Positions 36,705 to 46,197 of a stretch of DNA of 64,000 nt are shown here, piece after piece. The translations under genes and the position numbers were made by a program. The notes beneath the pieces are model-generated. The model ran no database searches. It saw only the letters and a list, made by a program, of their open reading frames with translations, and was not told the origin of the DNA. Origin of the DNA: an uncultured Lachnospiraceae bacterium (GTDB lineage Bacteria; Bacillota; Clostridia; Lachnospirales; Lachnospiraceae); the NCBI GenBank assembly GCA_934351255.1, contig CAKRJH010000005.1, positions 1-64,000 of the forward strand. Direction: 5' to 3'. Position 1 is the first letter of the stretch. Each line of letters begins with the position of its first letter.

Positions 36705-36795
36705 GTATTTCTTATCAACTGATCGTTCAATATGATCAGAACAAAGTCTGTCCCGCAAAACCGACGATCAGCAAAAAGCGGTCTTGCAAAACCAG

Positions 36796-37671
36796 CTAAC
36801 TCTGATGCAGCCGAATGGACAGCCTTGCCGCTGCCACCGCATCTTCCAATGTCTCCGCCGCACAGAGAAATCCGTTCGGATGACAGAACCGGAGTCCTTC
36901 GATCCCGGTCAGTTCACGAAGCTGTTCCGCTTCTTTTCCACACCACTCTTCCGGAAAATCACAGATCAGTTCCAGTTCCCCTTCTTCCCTGGGAACTCCC
37001 TGCACACTGTAGCCGCCGCGATTGGACGGATACACCACATAGATATAACCACTGCCCACTACCACCGATTTCCACGGTGCATATTGTGACAGGATCAGCA
37101 CCTGTCCGTCTCCGGCCTCCATGTCCCGCTGTACCAGAGCCTTGGCACGGTAAATGCCATAGACACTCTCAAAGTGGTTGTTCAGGATCTGCTCGGCAAC
37201 CGCCTCCGCTTTCCAGAACGCCTCATCCGCAGGTGTGTCATCATCCCAGCCCGGATTGAACTCTGCGATCATCTCTGCCAGCGGCTGGCTGCAGCCGGTA
37301 TTATCCGAAAGATCAAGCGGCTGGATAAAATGTTCATCGAACCTCGCAGCCTCTTCCTCACCGACCAGATAAGCGCCATACTCTCTCCAGAGAAGACCGA
37401 ACGCCGCATAGGGAACCTCATTGTCACGGTATTCTTTGTCCTCCTGGTGATGGTCAAACTTTCCTCTGCCGATGTCATAGACAATGCCGTCAAACTCCTC
37501 CGGCACAGAAAATCCGCGCTCCACCTCAATGTCCGGGCGCAGGATCCGAAGAAGCGCCGTCGCAAAGACGTCGTCCGAGTGGAATTTGCCGCCATGGGTA
37601 AAGCCACGGGCAGGAACCTGCGCCTCCTGCCTGCGGTCTAATGTCACCTGATTGTTATCCGATGTACTCAT
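36796..37671 (-). CDS. MYG1 family protein (UPF0160), DHH-like
   Basis: 291 residues. Family features: GFTHGGKFHSDDVFATALLR (22-41), the metal-binding DIGRGKFDHHQ, and SDNTGCSQPLAEMIAEFNPGW. Eukaryotic MYG1 is a 3'-5' RNA exonuclease related to DHH phosphoesterases; the bacterial role is not settled. It starts one base after the icd stop codon, with its GGAGG inside icd, so the two are co-expressed. Confidence 0.88.
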   Translation of the reverse strand: MSTSDNNQVTLDRRQEAQVPARGFTHGGKFHSDDVFATALLRILRPDIEVERGFSVPEEFDGIVYDIGRGKFDHHQEDKEYRDNEVPYAAFGLLWREYGAYLVGEEEAARFDEHFIQPLDLSDNTGCSQPLAEMIAEFNPGWDDDTPADEAFWKAEAVAEQILNNHFESVYGIYRAKALVQRDMEAGDGQVLILSQYAPWKSVVVGSGYIYVVYPSNRGGYSVQGVPREEGELELICDFPEEWCGKEAEQLRELTGIEGLRFCHPNGFLCAAETLEDAVAAARLSIRLHQS

Positions 37672-37672
37672 C

Positions 37673-38881
37673 TTACAGAGATGCCTCCAATGTCTCGCGG
37701 ATCGCCTTGATAAAGTCCTGGCTGTTCAGCACAGTCACATCCTTCAGAGAAGTGATCAGTGCCAGATCCTTGGTCATCTTGCCTGCCTCGATCGTACCCA
37801 GAGTCGCTGCCTCGAGCTTGTCAGCAAATGCCATCAGCTCCGGCAGATCATCCAGCTCACCACGCTTGCGCAGTGCTCCTGTCCATGCAAAGATCGTCGC
37901 TACGGAGTTCGTGGAAGTCTCCTCACCCTTCAGATGCTTGTAATAATGTCTCTGTACTGTTCCGTGTGCTGCCTCATACTCGTATACACCACTTGGAGAT
38001 ACCAGTACGGAAGTCATCATCGCCAGAGAACCACAGGCAGAAGAAACCATATCACTCATGACATCACCGTCATAGTTCTTGCATGCCCAGATGAAGCCGC
38101 CCTTCGCCTTCATCACACGTGCTACCGCATCATCGATCAGAGTGTAGAAATACTCAATACCGGCAGCCTCGAACTTCTCCTTGTACTCGGTATCATATAC
38201 TTCCTGGAAAATATCCTTGAAGTTGTGATCGTAGATCTTGGAGATCGTATCCTTGGTCGCAAACCACAGATCCTGCTTGGTGTCCAGCGCATAGTTAAAG
38301 CATGCCTTGGCAAAACTCGTGATGGACTTGTCTGTGTTGTGGATACCCTGGATCACACCTGGTCCGTCAAACTCCTGGATCGTCTTGCGGATCTCTTTGC
38401 CGTCGGCACCGGTAAATACCAGCTCTGCCTTTCCGGCACCCGGAACTTTGATCTCTGTGTTCTTATATACATCGCCATACGCATGTCTGGCCAATGTGAT
38501 CGGAGCAACCCAGTTCTTTACACATGGCTCAATGCCTTTCACCTGGATCGGAGCGCGGAAAACAGTTCCGTCAAGCGCTGCTCTGATGGTGCCATTTGGA
38601 GATTTCCACATCTCTTTGAGGTCATACTCTGTCATACGAGCTGCATTTGGTGTGATCGTCGCACACTTTACAGCAACGCCGTATTTCTTGGTGGCCTCAG
38701 CAGAATCGATCGTCACCTGATCATTCGTCTCATTGCGGTACTCCAGTCCCAGATCATAATACTCTGTCTTCAGGTCAATAAACGGAGTCAACAGTTCATC
38801 CTTGATCATCTGCCAAAGGATACGGGTCATCTCATCTCCGTCCATCTCTACCAAAGGTGTCTTCATGTTAATCTTAGCCAT
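37673..38881 (-). CDS. icd: NADP-dependent isocitrate dehydrogenase, eukaryotic type
   Basis: 402 residues. It oxidises isocitrate to 2-oxoglutarate, supplying glutamate synthesis and NADPH. It opens MAKINMKTPLVEMDGDEMTRILW, and CATITPNAARMTEYDLKEMWKSPNGTIR and NYDGDVMSDMVSSACGSLAMMTS carry substrate and metal ligands of the dimeric subfamily also found in mitochondria. GGAGG precedes the ATG. The gene is followed by the coupled MYG1 gene. Confidence 0.96.
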   Translation of the reverse strand: MAKINMKTPLVEMDGDEMTRILWQMIKDELLTPFIDLKTEYYDLGLEYRNETNDQVTIDSAEATKKYGVAVKCATITPNAARMTEYDLKEMWKSPNGTIRAALDGTVFRAPIQVKGIEPCVKNWVAPITLARHAYGDVYKNTEIKVPGAGKAELVFTGADGKEIRKTIQEFDGPGVIQGIHNTDKSITSFAKACFNYALDTKQDLWFATKDTISKIYDHNFKDIFQEVYDTEYKEKFEAAGIEYFYTLIDDAVARVMKAKGGFIWACKNYDGDVMSDMVSSACGSLAMMTSVLVSPSGVYEYEAAHGTVQRHYYKHLKGEETSTNSVATIFAWTGALRKRGELDDLPELMAFADKLEAATLGTIEAGKMTKDLALITSLKDVTVLNSQDFIKAIRETLEASL

Positions 38882-38981
38882 GGTCGTTCCTCCATATCAA
38901 TATATTCTGTCGTCAAAATAACGGCTTAAGTATAGCATATCTGCGGCAAAAAGAAAACCTGCCGCTGTCCCATTTCCGGAC

Positions 38982-39010
38982 TTGACGCATTGCGTGGAAT
39001 CTGATATAGT
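38982..39010 (+). promoter_or_regulatory. Promoter of the Ig-like secreted protein gene
   Basis: TTGACG (38982-38987), 17 bp, TATAGT (39005-39010). The leader contains one arm of a 13-bp inverted repeat (39021-39033). Confidence 0.65.
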
Positions 39011-39020
39011 ACTCCCATAC

Positions 39021-39688
39021 GGTTTCTCCCAAGTGTGGGAGGTATTATGAATCATCTTTTATTTTCTTATCGCCGGCGCGCCACAAGGCTTGTCGTGCCG
39101 GTTCTTATCTTAAGCCTTGTTCTGTCCTGTCAGGTCTCTGCCCGAGCCGGCGCAGCCACGACACGCAGGACATCTGAGATATTCACACGATTATTTACCA
39201 TTCAGGATCTTCAGACTCCATCCCTGTCGGCACTGCGCAAGGAAGTCTACCACTATGACTCCTTCTCGCTGCAGGTCCGGGGGACTTCCGGCAAAGTCCG
39301 CTGGCGCTCCGCCAACCGCAAGGTGGCCACAGTGACCCAGAAGGGCTTTGTCCGCGCACAACGCCACGGAGAAACCGTGATCGAAGCCATTGTCGACGGC
39401 ATAGTCCTGTCCTGTGAAGTGGCTGTCCTGGTGCCGGAGATCCGGATCTCCCCGGAAGAACTGACGCTGCATGTCGGCCAGCGTTACATGCTGGATTATC
39501 AAGTATCCAGTCTGGTCGCACCGCGCATCCGCTCGAGCAAGACCTCCGTTGCGAAGGTCAACCAGGTCGGCATGGTCACCGCCAGACGGCGCGGCACAGC
39601 GATCATCTCTTTTTCTGAGGACGGAGCCAGAGAAACCTGCATTGTACATGTTGTAAAATAACCAGATTATCAAATCTTGGGAGAAACC
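39021..39688. repeat. 13-bp inverted repeat flanking the Ig-like gene
   Basis: GGTTTCTCCCAAG at 39021-39033 is perfectly inverted as CTTGGGAGAAACC at 39676-39688. The arms lie in the 5' leader and just after the stop of the same gene. Confidence 0.6.
39047..39661 (+). CDS. Secreted protein with Ig-like (Big_2-type) repeats
   Basis: 204 residues from the ATG at 39047 behind GGGAGG. A signal peptide covers about 1-37. Two Big_2-like repeats follow: SGKVRWRSANRKVATVTQKGFVRAQRHGE and the second from EIRISPEELTLHVGQ with SSKTSVAKVNQVGMVTARRRGTA. Such domains mediate adhesion or support in surface proteins, and similar repeats occur in the GH5 proteins of this window. No catalytic or anchoring domain. 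Confidence 0.75.
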   Translation: MNHLLFSYRRRATRLVVPVLILSLVLSCQVSARAGAATTRRTSEIFTRLFTIQDLQTPSLSALRKEVYHYDSFSLQVRGTSGKVRWRSANRKVATVTQKGFVRAQRHGETVIEAIVDGIVLSCEVAVLVPEIRISPEELTLHVGQRYMLDYQVSSLVAPRIRSSKTSVAKVNQVGMVTARRRGTAIISFSEDGARETCIVHVVK

Positions 39689-39781
39689 GCCTGTTAAAAT
39701 GCAACCATCAATGTTATAATATCCCCATCAACACATGATCCCAAGGAGAATCCCGAATATTAACGAAAGGAAACTGTACCC

Positions 39782-40708
39782 ATGAGTGATACACCATCTA
39801 TGAAAGATTTTGAACAGGATCTGGAGCGATCCTTTCAGGTGCTCCGCGAAGGAGACGTTCTGGACGTCACTGTCATCGGCATTTCCGAGACGGAAGTTAC
39901 CGTTGACCTGAACTATTACACTGAGGGCATTATCCCGCTGGAGGAATGCAGCGAGGATCCTGCCTTTTCGATCAAAAAGGATCTGAACATCGGTGATGTT
40001 CTCCCTGCCCTTGTCATTGACAGCGAGAATGCCAGCGGCAATGTCATCCTCTCCTTCAAGCAGGCACACCAGCTTTTGATCTGGGACGAGCTGCAGGAGG
40101 ATCTGGACGACGGCGCCGTATTTGATGTAAAGATCCTGGAAGCCTCTCCTGCCGGAGTCGTGGGATATGTCAAGGGCGTGCGTGCTTTCATCCCGGCTTC
40201 CAAACTGGCTCTCGAGTACGTGGAGGATACGCAGGCATACATCGGTATGACCATCCAGGCTGTGATCATCACTGCTGACAAAAAGGAACACAGACTGGTC
40301 CTGTCCGCCAAACAGATTGAAAAGGAACGTGCACTGGCCGAAAAGACCAAACGCATCGGCCGCCTGATGGAGGGTGATATCGTCGAGGGCGTGATCGAGC
40401 GCATCGAATCATACGGCGTCTTTATCAACATCGGCGAGGGGCTGGCAGGACTGTGCCACATCTCCCAGATCACCAACCGCTTTATCAAATCTCCTAAGGA
40501 AGAGGTAAAGCTGGGACAGACGGTCAAAGCCAAAATCCTGAAGATCGAGGGCGACCGGATCTCCCTGAGCATCAAAGCGCTGCGCGAAGATGAACCGGAG
40601 CAGGAGGATGAGACCTACGAGATTCCGGATGAATACCGCGCCGAGGCCTCCGAGGAAAGTACTGATGAAAGTCCGTTTGCCAAACTGCTGGCCGGGATCA
40701 AGCTCTAA
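39782..40708 (+). CDS. S1-domain RNA-binding protein
   Basis: 308 residues with S1-type OB folds: about 22-90 (GDVLDVTVIGISETEVTVDL), 106-175 (GAVFDVKILEASPAGVVGYVKG, FIPASKL) and 192-262 (GDIVEGVIERIESYGVFINIGEGLAGLCHIS). The length and three domains resemble short ribosomal S1-like proteins of Firmicutes; whether it acts on the ribosome or on RNA turnover is not evident. Monocistronic. Confidence 0.88.
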   Translation: MSDTPSMKDFEQDLERSFQVLREGDVLDVTVIGISETEVTVDLNYYTEGIIPLEECSEDPAFSIKKDLNIGDVLPALVIDSENASGNVILSFKQAHQLLIWDELQEDLDDGAVFDVKILEASPAGVVGYVKGVRAFIPASKLALEYVEDTQAYIGMTIQAVIITADKKEHRLVLSAKQIEKERALAEKTKRIGRLMEGDIVEGVIERIESYGVFINIGEGLAGLCHISQITNRFIKSPKEEVKLGQTVKAKILKIEGDRISLSIKALREDEPEQEDETYEIPDEYRAEASEESTDESPFAKLLAGIKL

Positions 40709-40762
40709 TCAGAGACGAAATACGCTCTGCGAATCTCGCCCTGATTAGAGGTCGTCAAACCG

Positions 40763-40795
40763 AAAAAGCCCTGCATCCAACCGATGCAGGGCTTT
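40763..40795. terminator. Bidirectional terminator between the S1 gene and rnfB
   Basis: AAAGCCCTGCATC pairs with GATGCAGGGCTTT around a 6-nt loop. Confidence 0.88.
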
Positions 40796-40819
40796 CTTCA
40801 CATCATTGATTCTTTTCGA

Positions 40820-41611
40820 TCACTGCGCCATAATAATCTTCTTTGGACATTTCTGTGCACAGATTCCACACCCGACACATTTGTCCTGATCGATATGGGC
40901 GATGTTATTCTCCACATGGATCGCATCTTTCGGACAGTTTTTCTCGCAGATGCCGCAGCCGATACAGCCTACCTCGCAGACCTTCATAACCGCCGGTCCC
41001 TTATCCTGATTGGAGCATCCCACAGCCCATTTCGCGTCATAAGGGATCATCTCGATCAGCCCTCTCGGGCACTCTTTGGTACACTCGGTACATCCACCAC
41101 ATTTTTCCTTGTCGACGACCGCAATGCCATGCACAATATGAATGGCATCCTGAGAACAGACGCTGACACAGGAGCCAAGTCCCATGCAGCCGTAGCTGCA
41201 GGCCTTATCTCCGCCGCCCGGCACAGCCGCTGCGCTCCTGCAATCTGTGATGCCGTAGTAATTGGCCTTGACAGGAGCCTTTTCACAGCTTCCCTCACAT
41301 TTCACATGTGCGACTTTGCGCGTGAACTCACCGGCCTCTACACCCATCACTGCCGCGATCTTATCAGCCACAGCCTTGCCGCCCACCGGACACGCCGTCA
41401 CCGGGGCTTCTCCTGCCGCAATGGCCTTGGCAAGTGCATCACAGCCCGCATATCCACAGCCGCCGCAGTTATTGCCCGGCAGCACCTCGCGAACTGCTTC
41501 TTCCTTTTCGTCTACCGGAACCGCCAGCTTGATCGCAGCAAATCCCAGAAGCAAACCGATCAACAGGCCAATGACACCCACCAGACCTGCTGCATATAAT
41601 ATACCTGTCAT
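40820..41611 (-). CDS. rnfB: Rnf complex subunit B (iron-sulfur)
   Basis: 263 residues. An N-terminal membrane helix, the Fe-S domain NNCGGCGYAGCDALAKAI (about 47-64) and three or more ferredoxin-like CxxCxxCxxxC motifs (CGGCTECTKECP, CIGCGICEKNCP, CVGCGICAQKCP). It accepts electrons from reduced ferredoxin for the sodium- or proton-pumping Rnf complex that reduces NAD. Last gene of rnfCDGEAB. Confidence 0.96.
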   Translation of the reverse strand: MTGILYAAGLVGVIGLLIGLLLGFAAIKLAVPVDEKEEAVREVLPGNNCGGCGYAGCDALAKAIAAGEAPVTACPVGGKAVADKIAAVMGVEAGEFTRKVAHVKCEGSCEKAPVKANYYGITDCRSAAAVPGGGDKACSYGCMGLGSCVSVCSQDAIHIVHGIAVVDKEKCGGCTECTKECPRGLIEMIPYDAKWAVGCSNQDKGPAVMKVCEVGCIGCGICEKNCPKDAIHVENNIAHIDQDKCVGCGICAQKCPKKIIMAQ

Positions 41612-41626
41612 CTTCGTGCCTCCTTC

Positions 41627-42226
41627 CTAGACCAGTCCGGCAAATCCGCAGAATGCGATTGCCATCAGGCTTGCCGTAACGAGCACGATCGGCGTCCCCT
41701 TAAAGGAATGAGGAACATCATTGTACTCGATCCGTTCACGGATGCTGGCAAGGATCACAATCGCGATCAGAAAACCGACTGCTGTAAAAAATCCGGTTAC
41801 GACACTGCACAGGTAACCATAGCCAAAGGATTCCTTTTCAAAATCCGTCACATTGTTCAGGGCGACTCCAAGCACCGCACAGTTCGTGGTGATCAGAGGA
41901 AGATATACACCCAGAGACGCATGAAGTGACGGAATAAACCGCTTGAGCACCATCTCAATAAACTGAACCAGAGCCGCAATGATCAGGATGAACGCGATGG
42001 TCTCCAGATAGGCAAGCCCGGTCGGTTTCAGAATAAAGTAATAGATCGGATAGGTGATGGCGGATGCGATCGTGATGACAAATGTCACCGCAGCACCCAT
42101 GCCCAATGCCGTGTCCACTTTCTTGGACACACCCAGGAACGGACAGATTCCCAGGAACTGACTTAAAACCACGTTGCTGACCAACATGGAAGATATAATG
42201 ATCGTAAGTATTGCTGCCATAGCCAT
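41627..42226 (-). CDS. rnfA: Rnf complex subunit A
   Basis: 199 residues from the ATG at 42226, which overlaps the rnfE stop (TGATG). Six membrane helices. VVLSQFLGICPFLGVSKKVDTA contains the cysteine region that with RnfE forms the intramembrane [2Fe-2S] cluster. Confidence 0.96.
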   Translation of the reverse strand: MAMAAILTIIISSMLVSNVVLSQFLGICPFLGVSKKVDTALGMGAAVTFVITIASAITYPIYYFILKPTGLAYLETIAFILIIAALVQFIEMVLKRFIPSLHASLGVYLPLITTNCAVLGVALNNVTDFEKESFGYGYLCSVVTGFFTAVGFLIAIVILASIRERIEYNDVPHSFKGTPIVLVTASLMAIAFCGFAGLV

Positions 42227-43065
42227 CAATCCCCCTTCCTGTCTGCATGATCCACAGGTGCATTTTTCTCAGTTTCTGCCGCCTTTGCCTTCGCTGCCGC
42301 CTCCTTGGCTGCTTTGGCTTTGGCTGCCGCTTCCTTCGCCGCCTGCGCCTTAGCTGCTTTGGCCTGCACACGCTCCGCCTCCAGAATGCCCTTGTTGGCC
42401 GCGCAGGATGCACCTACACATGACGCACAGTTGCCGCCACAGGCCAGTTGGGCTGAGGCATCTTCCGTATTGGTGGCACTCGGCATCTTCAGCTTATTCT
42501 GAAGCGCTGTCAGGAATGCCAGAACCAGGAAAGCTCCCGGTGCCAGTACAAAGAAGGTGATATGATAATCATCCGGAATAAAGGTGTGTCCGAAGATCGC
42601 ACCGGCTCCCAGAATCTCACGGCAGATACCGATACAGGTCAGACCAAACGTAAATCCGAGTCCCATACCCAGCCCGTCAAAGATCGACGGAAGCACCGGA
42701 TTCTTGGATGCATAGGCCTCCGCCCGTCCCAGGATAATACAGTTTACCACGATCAGCGGAATGTACACGCCCAGCGCATCATTGAGCGAAGACAGATACG
42801 CCTTGAGCAGAAGCTGTACCATGGTTACAAATGCTGCCACGATCACGATAAACGCAGGGATGCGGACCTTGTCCGGGATCACCTTGCGCAGCGCCGAGAT
42901 CATGGCATTGGACAGGATCAATACGGCAGTCGTCGTAAGTCCCATTCCCAGACCATTCATGGCCGATGACGTCACGGCCAGTGTCGGACACATACCCAGC
43001 ATCATCACAAACGTAGGATTCTCTGTGATAATACCGTTTTTCAAACGCTCTACACACGTATTCAT
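42226..43065 (-). CDS. rnfE: Rnf complex subunit E with unusual Cys and Ala/Lys extension
   Basis: 279 residues. The first 190 are a normal RnfE (NPTFVMMLGMCPTLAVT, GLTCIGICREILGAG). The remaining 85 or so are extra: a cysteine group CGGNCASCVGASC (209-221), then an alanine/lysine-rich helix (about 232-270) and a short polar tail. RnfE usually ends soon after the last helix. The extension should lie on the cytoplasmic side if the topology is standard. Role unknown. Confidence 0.94.
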   Translation of the reverse strand: MNTCVERLKNGIITENPTFVMMLGMCPTLAVTSSAMNGLGMGLTTTAVLILSNAMISALRKVIPDKVRIPAFIVIVAAFVTMVQLLLKAYLSSLNDALGVYIPLIVVNCIILGRAEAYASKNPVLPSIFDGLGMGLGFTFGLTCIGICREILGAGAIFGHTFIPDDYHITFFVLAPGAFLVLAFLTALQNKLKMPSATNTEDASAQLACGGNCASCVGASCAANKGILEAERVQAKAAKAQAAKEAAAKAKAAKEAAAKAKAAETEKNAPVDHADRKGD

Positions 43066-43076
43066 GAAAATCCCTC

Positions 43077-43736
43077 CTATTCCAATGTGCCGATAAACTG
43101 CAGTGTGCCATTGATGGCTGCTGTCACGGCCTTGCTGGTGATGGTGGCTCCGCTGATGGCGTCAATGCTTCCGTTCTGTACGGAACCCGTGCCGTCCTTG
43201 ACCACCTGAATGTCCTGTTCTTTGTTCATGCCGATAAACTGGCTGTTCCAGTCTTTGTTCTGGCTGTTCTGACCCAGACCCGGAGTCTCATCCGCACAGT
43301 CCGTGATCTGAATGCCCTGGATCGTCCCCTCGCTGTCAATCCCCAGTGCGATCGTAACCTGTCCGCCATATCCCTTGCCGGAACAGGTCACCACGTATCC
43401 GGCATCCTCTCCGTCCTTTTTGGCCCGGAGCACCTCGGACAATGTCACATCCGACAATGTCGATCCGCCGGCCGAAATCTTTCCGGCATCGATCTGCTCA
43501 TTGAACGCCTCGCGCTTGCTGTCGATCCCGGCATCCTCCTCGAAGGATGCACCGGCAAAAACTGCCTCGTAAGCCTGCTGTTTCTTAATCTCATCCTGCT
43601 TCTCGATCGGCTTCTTCGTAAGGGTGTAGACACCGCCCAGAAGCACTCCGGCCACCAGTGTGATGACGGTCAGACAGATCGTATCGTGAACCAGCGTATT
43701 GCCATTTTTCTTATCGCCCTTTTTCTTATCTGCCAT
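43077..43736 (-). CDS. rnfG: Rnf complex subunit G (flavoprotein)
   Basis: 219 residues from the ATG at 43736 (GGAGGGG upstream). One N-terminal membrane helix, then an FMN-binding domain whose covalent attachment motif is DAISGATITSKAV (Thr in SGAT). Overlaps the end of rnfD by 11 bp. Confidence 0.95.
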   Translation of the reverse strand: MADKKKGDKKNGNTLVHDTICLTVITLVAGVLLGGVYTLTKKPIEKQDEIKKQQAYEAVFAGASFEEDAGIDSKREAFNEQIDAGKISAGGSTLSDVTLSEVLRAKKDGEDAGYVVTCSGKGYGGQVTIALGIDSEGTIQGIQITDCADETPGLGQNSQNKDWNSQFIGMNKEQDIQVVKDGTGSVQNGSIDAISGATITSKAVTAAINGTLQFIGTLE

Positions 43737-44715
43737 CTTTGATCCCCTCCTTTCCAAACGGAACAGGAAGTGTAAACTTCTCGATCAGAGGAACCAGCAT
43801 ATTGCAGAGGATGATCGCGTAGGATACGCCCTCAGCAGACGCCCCGAAGATACGGAAAATCCCGGTAAAGATGCCGAGCAGAACACCGAAGACGATCTGT
43901 CCTTTCGGTGTGATCGGACTGGTCACATAATCCGTAGCCATAAAGAAGGCACCTAACATCAGACCGCCGCCAAACACCTCGGCTGCCAGATACATCAGAT
44001 CTGCATGATGTCCTCCAAACAATGCGGCGAAGATCACAAACGTAACAATGTATGTCACCGGGATCCGCCAGCTGATGATCTTCTTCGCCAGCAGATAGAT
44101 CCCGCCCAGGATCAGCAACAGTGCCGATGTCTCACCGATCGTGCCGCCGGTGTTACCCAGAAACATATGCCAGACCATGGAGCCGTCCACTGTGCTTCCC
44201 GCCTTGATCTGCGCCAGAGGTGTCGCTCCCGTGATCGCATCCAGCGCCTTGTCACTCTGATAATGGAAGCCCACCATCTTGTCATAGGCAAACGATGTCA
44301 TCCTTCCCGCGAAGGAAACCATCAGGAAACATCTGGCACCCAGCGCCGGATTCATAAAGTTCTGGCCCAGACCGCCAAACAACTGCTTGACGATCAGGAT
44401 CGCAAACACACAGCCAAGCATGGCCATCCAGACCGGAAACTTGGAACTCAGATTCATGGCAAGCAGCAGGCCGGTCACAAGCGCACTGCCATCGCTCACC
44501 GTAAGCGGCAGATGCATGGCTTTCTGCCAGATATACTCCGTCAACACACAGGTTGTCATACAGACAACCACCAGAACCAGCGCACGCAATCCGAAATTGT
44601 AGATACCGAACAGAGCCGCCGGTGCCAATCCGATCAGCACGTCGTACATAATACTTCTGGTGGAAGTCTTACTCCGAACATGTGGTGAGGAGGAAACATT
44701 CCATAGATTACTCAT
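43726..44715 (-). CDS. rnfD: Rnf complex subunit D
   Basis: 329 residues with nine or ten membrane helices. The flavin-attachment threonine motif is in DAITGATPLAQIK. SSPHVRSKTSTRSIMYDVLIGLAPA is the typical start. Part of the membrane core. Confidence 0.95.
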   Translation of the reverse strand: MSNLWNVSSSPHVRSKTSTRSIMYDVLIGLAPAALFGIYNFGLRALVLVVVCMTTCVLTEYIWQKAMHLPLTVSDGSALVTGLLLAMNLSSKFPVWMAMLGCVFAILIVKQLFGGLGQNFMNPALGARCFLMVSFAGRMTSFAYDKMVGFHYQSDKALDAITGATPLAQIKAGSTVDGSMVWHMFLGNTGGTIGETSALLLILGGIYLLAKKIISWRIPVTYIVTFVIFAALFGGHHADLMYLAAEVFGGGLMLGAFFMATDYVTSPITPKGQIVFGVLLGIFTGIFRIFGASAEGVSYAIILCNMLVPLIEKFTLPVPFGKEGIKDGR

Positions 44716-44726
44716 AGCTCATCCTC

Positions 44727-46049
44727 CTATTTCTTTCTGCGCTGTGCCATAACATGCTGTCTGGCCTGCTTGAAACTCTGGGTCAACGGTCTTCTGGCCG
44801 GGCAGATATACGTACAGCTGCCGCACTCATAGCACTCCATACCGTTCAGTTTCACAAACGCATCATAATCGTGATTCATCGCTGCCACAGCCATCTTCTG
44901 CGGCACCAGGTTACTCGGGCACACGCTCACGCAGCGTCCGCACCGGATACACGGGCTGATGTCGTACTTTGCCACGGCATCCTCCAGCATCGCCAGAATC
45001 GAAGAGGATGTCTTCGTCACCGGCACATCCAGATCAAACATGGAGAATCCCATCATAGGGCCTCCGGAGATCACCTTGACCGGCTCCTGTTTGAACCCGT
45101 CCGCCTCATCTACCAGTTCTGCATGGGAACAGCCCAGGCAGACTCTGACATTGACCGGGGTATTAAACGCCTCTCCCGTCAATGTCACCACACGCGTCAT
45201 CAATGGTGTCGTGCGGCAGACCGCCCGGTAAATTGCAATGACGGTGGAAATATTGTCCACAATGCAACCGGCATCGGCCGGAAGTTTCGCAGAATAGATC
45301 TTACGCCCTGTCGCAGCATAGATCAGCGTACGCTCTCCACCCTGCGGATACTTGGTCTTCAGGATCTTGACTTCCATATTCGGATGACCCTGCACTGCCT
45401 CCTTCATCACACGGATGGCTTCCGGTTTATTGTCCTCAATGCAGATCATGCCTCTGGCATGGTCAAACAGGGAAAGCATGACTTCCAGTCCCTGTACGAT
45501 CTCATCGCTGTTCTCGATCATCTGGCGGTAGTCCGATGTCAGATACGGCTCACATTCCGCGCCATTGACCAGAATATAATCTATCTTGTCCGGTTCCTTC
45601 GGGGCAAGCTTAACGTGGGTCGGGAAACCGGCGCCTCCCATACCTACCACACCGGCTTCCTTGACAATGTCCAGGATCTCCTGCCGGCTCAGCTTGCGAA
45701 AATCCCTCTCCTGTCCCAGTCCCGGAACCGGCTCATACTCACCGTCATTCTCAATGACCACACAGTTCACCTTGGAGCCATTCAGCACCATACGCGGCTC
45801 CACCGCCTTGACCGTGCCGGAAACAGAACTGCAGATGTTTGCGGAAATAAATCCCGCGGCCTCCCCGATCTTCTGGCCCGCCAGAACCCTGTCGCCCTTG
45901 GCCACCACCGGATTCGCCGGAGCTCCGATGTGCTGTGCCATCGGGAACACCAAAATCTTCCCCGGCATCACATCTTTGATCGGTAACTCTTTGGAAAGGT
46001 CTTTTCCCTCGTAAGGGTGTACGCCCCCACGAAATGTTCCTTCACTCAT
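44727..46049 (-). CDS. rnfC: Rnf complex subunit C
   Basis: 440 residues. RnfC_N (FRGGVHPYEGKDLSKELPI), a NADH/FMN-binding domain (VGMGGAGFPTHVKL, NGAECEPYLTSDYR) and two [4Fe-4S] motifs, CIRCGRCVSVCP and CYECGSCTYICP. It is the peripheral subunit that reduces NAD. First gene of the operon, with promoter at 46102-46130. Confidence 0.96.
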   Translation of the reverse strand: MSEGTFRGGVHPYEGKDLSKELPIKDVMPGKILVFPMAQHIGAPANPVVAKGDRVLAGQKIGEAAGFISANICSSVSGTVKAVEPRMVLNGSKVNCVVIENDGEYEPVPGLGQERDFRKLSRQEILDIVKEAGVVGMGGAGFPTHVKLAPKEPDKIDYILVNGAECEPYLTSDYRQMIENSDEIVQGLEVMLSLFDHARGMICIEDNKPEAIRVMKEAVQGHPNMEVKILKTKYPQGGERTLIYAATGRKIYSAKLPADAGCIVDNISTVIAIYRAVCRTTPLMTRVVTLTGEAFNTPVNVRVCLGCSHAELVDEADGFKQEPVKVISGGPMMGFSMFDLDVPVTKTSSSILAMLEDAVAKYDISPCIRCGRCVSVCPSNLVPQKMAVAAMNHDYDAFVKLNGMECYECGSCTYICPARRPLTQSFKQARQHVMAQRRKK

Positions 46050-46101
46050 GACCGTTCTCCTTTCTGCCTTATTGATATTTTTTCAAAAATAATCCCCTCA
46101 T

Positions 46102-46130
46102 ATTATACTATTTGAATAAAAAAAGGTCAA
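46102..46130 (-). promoter_or_regulatory. Promoter of the rnf operon
   Basis: TTGACC (46125-46130), 17 bp, TATAAT (46102-46107) on the minus strand. Confidence 0.8.
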
Positions 46131-46197
46131 TCTGGAAGCAATTCCCTCATACTTTTGAACAATTTTTTATATTTTGCACTTCTTTTTTATTTTTTAC

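Noticed and set aside
37652..38929. A 425-codon open frame on the plus strand opposite icd
   Set aside because: It lies entirely across a highly conserved minus-strand gene, has a composition typical of an antisense shadow, and resembles no protein family.
44754..45986. A 410-codon plus-strand frame opposite rnfC
   Set aside because: Antisense shadow of rnfC; rich in His/Arg from reverse-complemented codons and without a ribosome-binding site.
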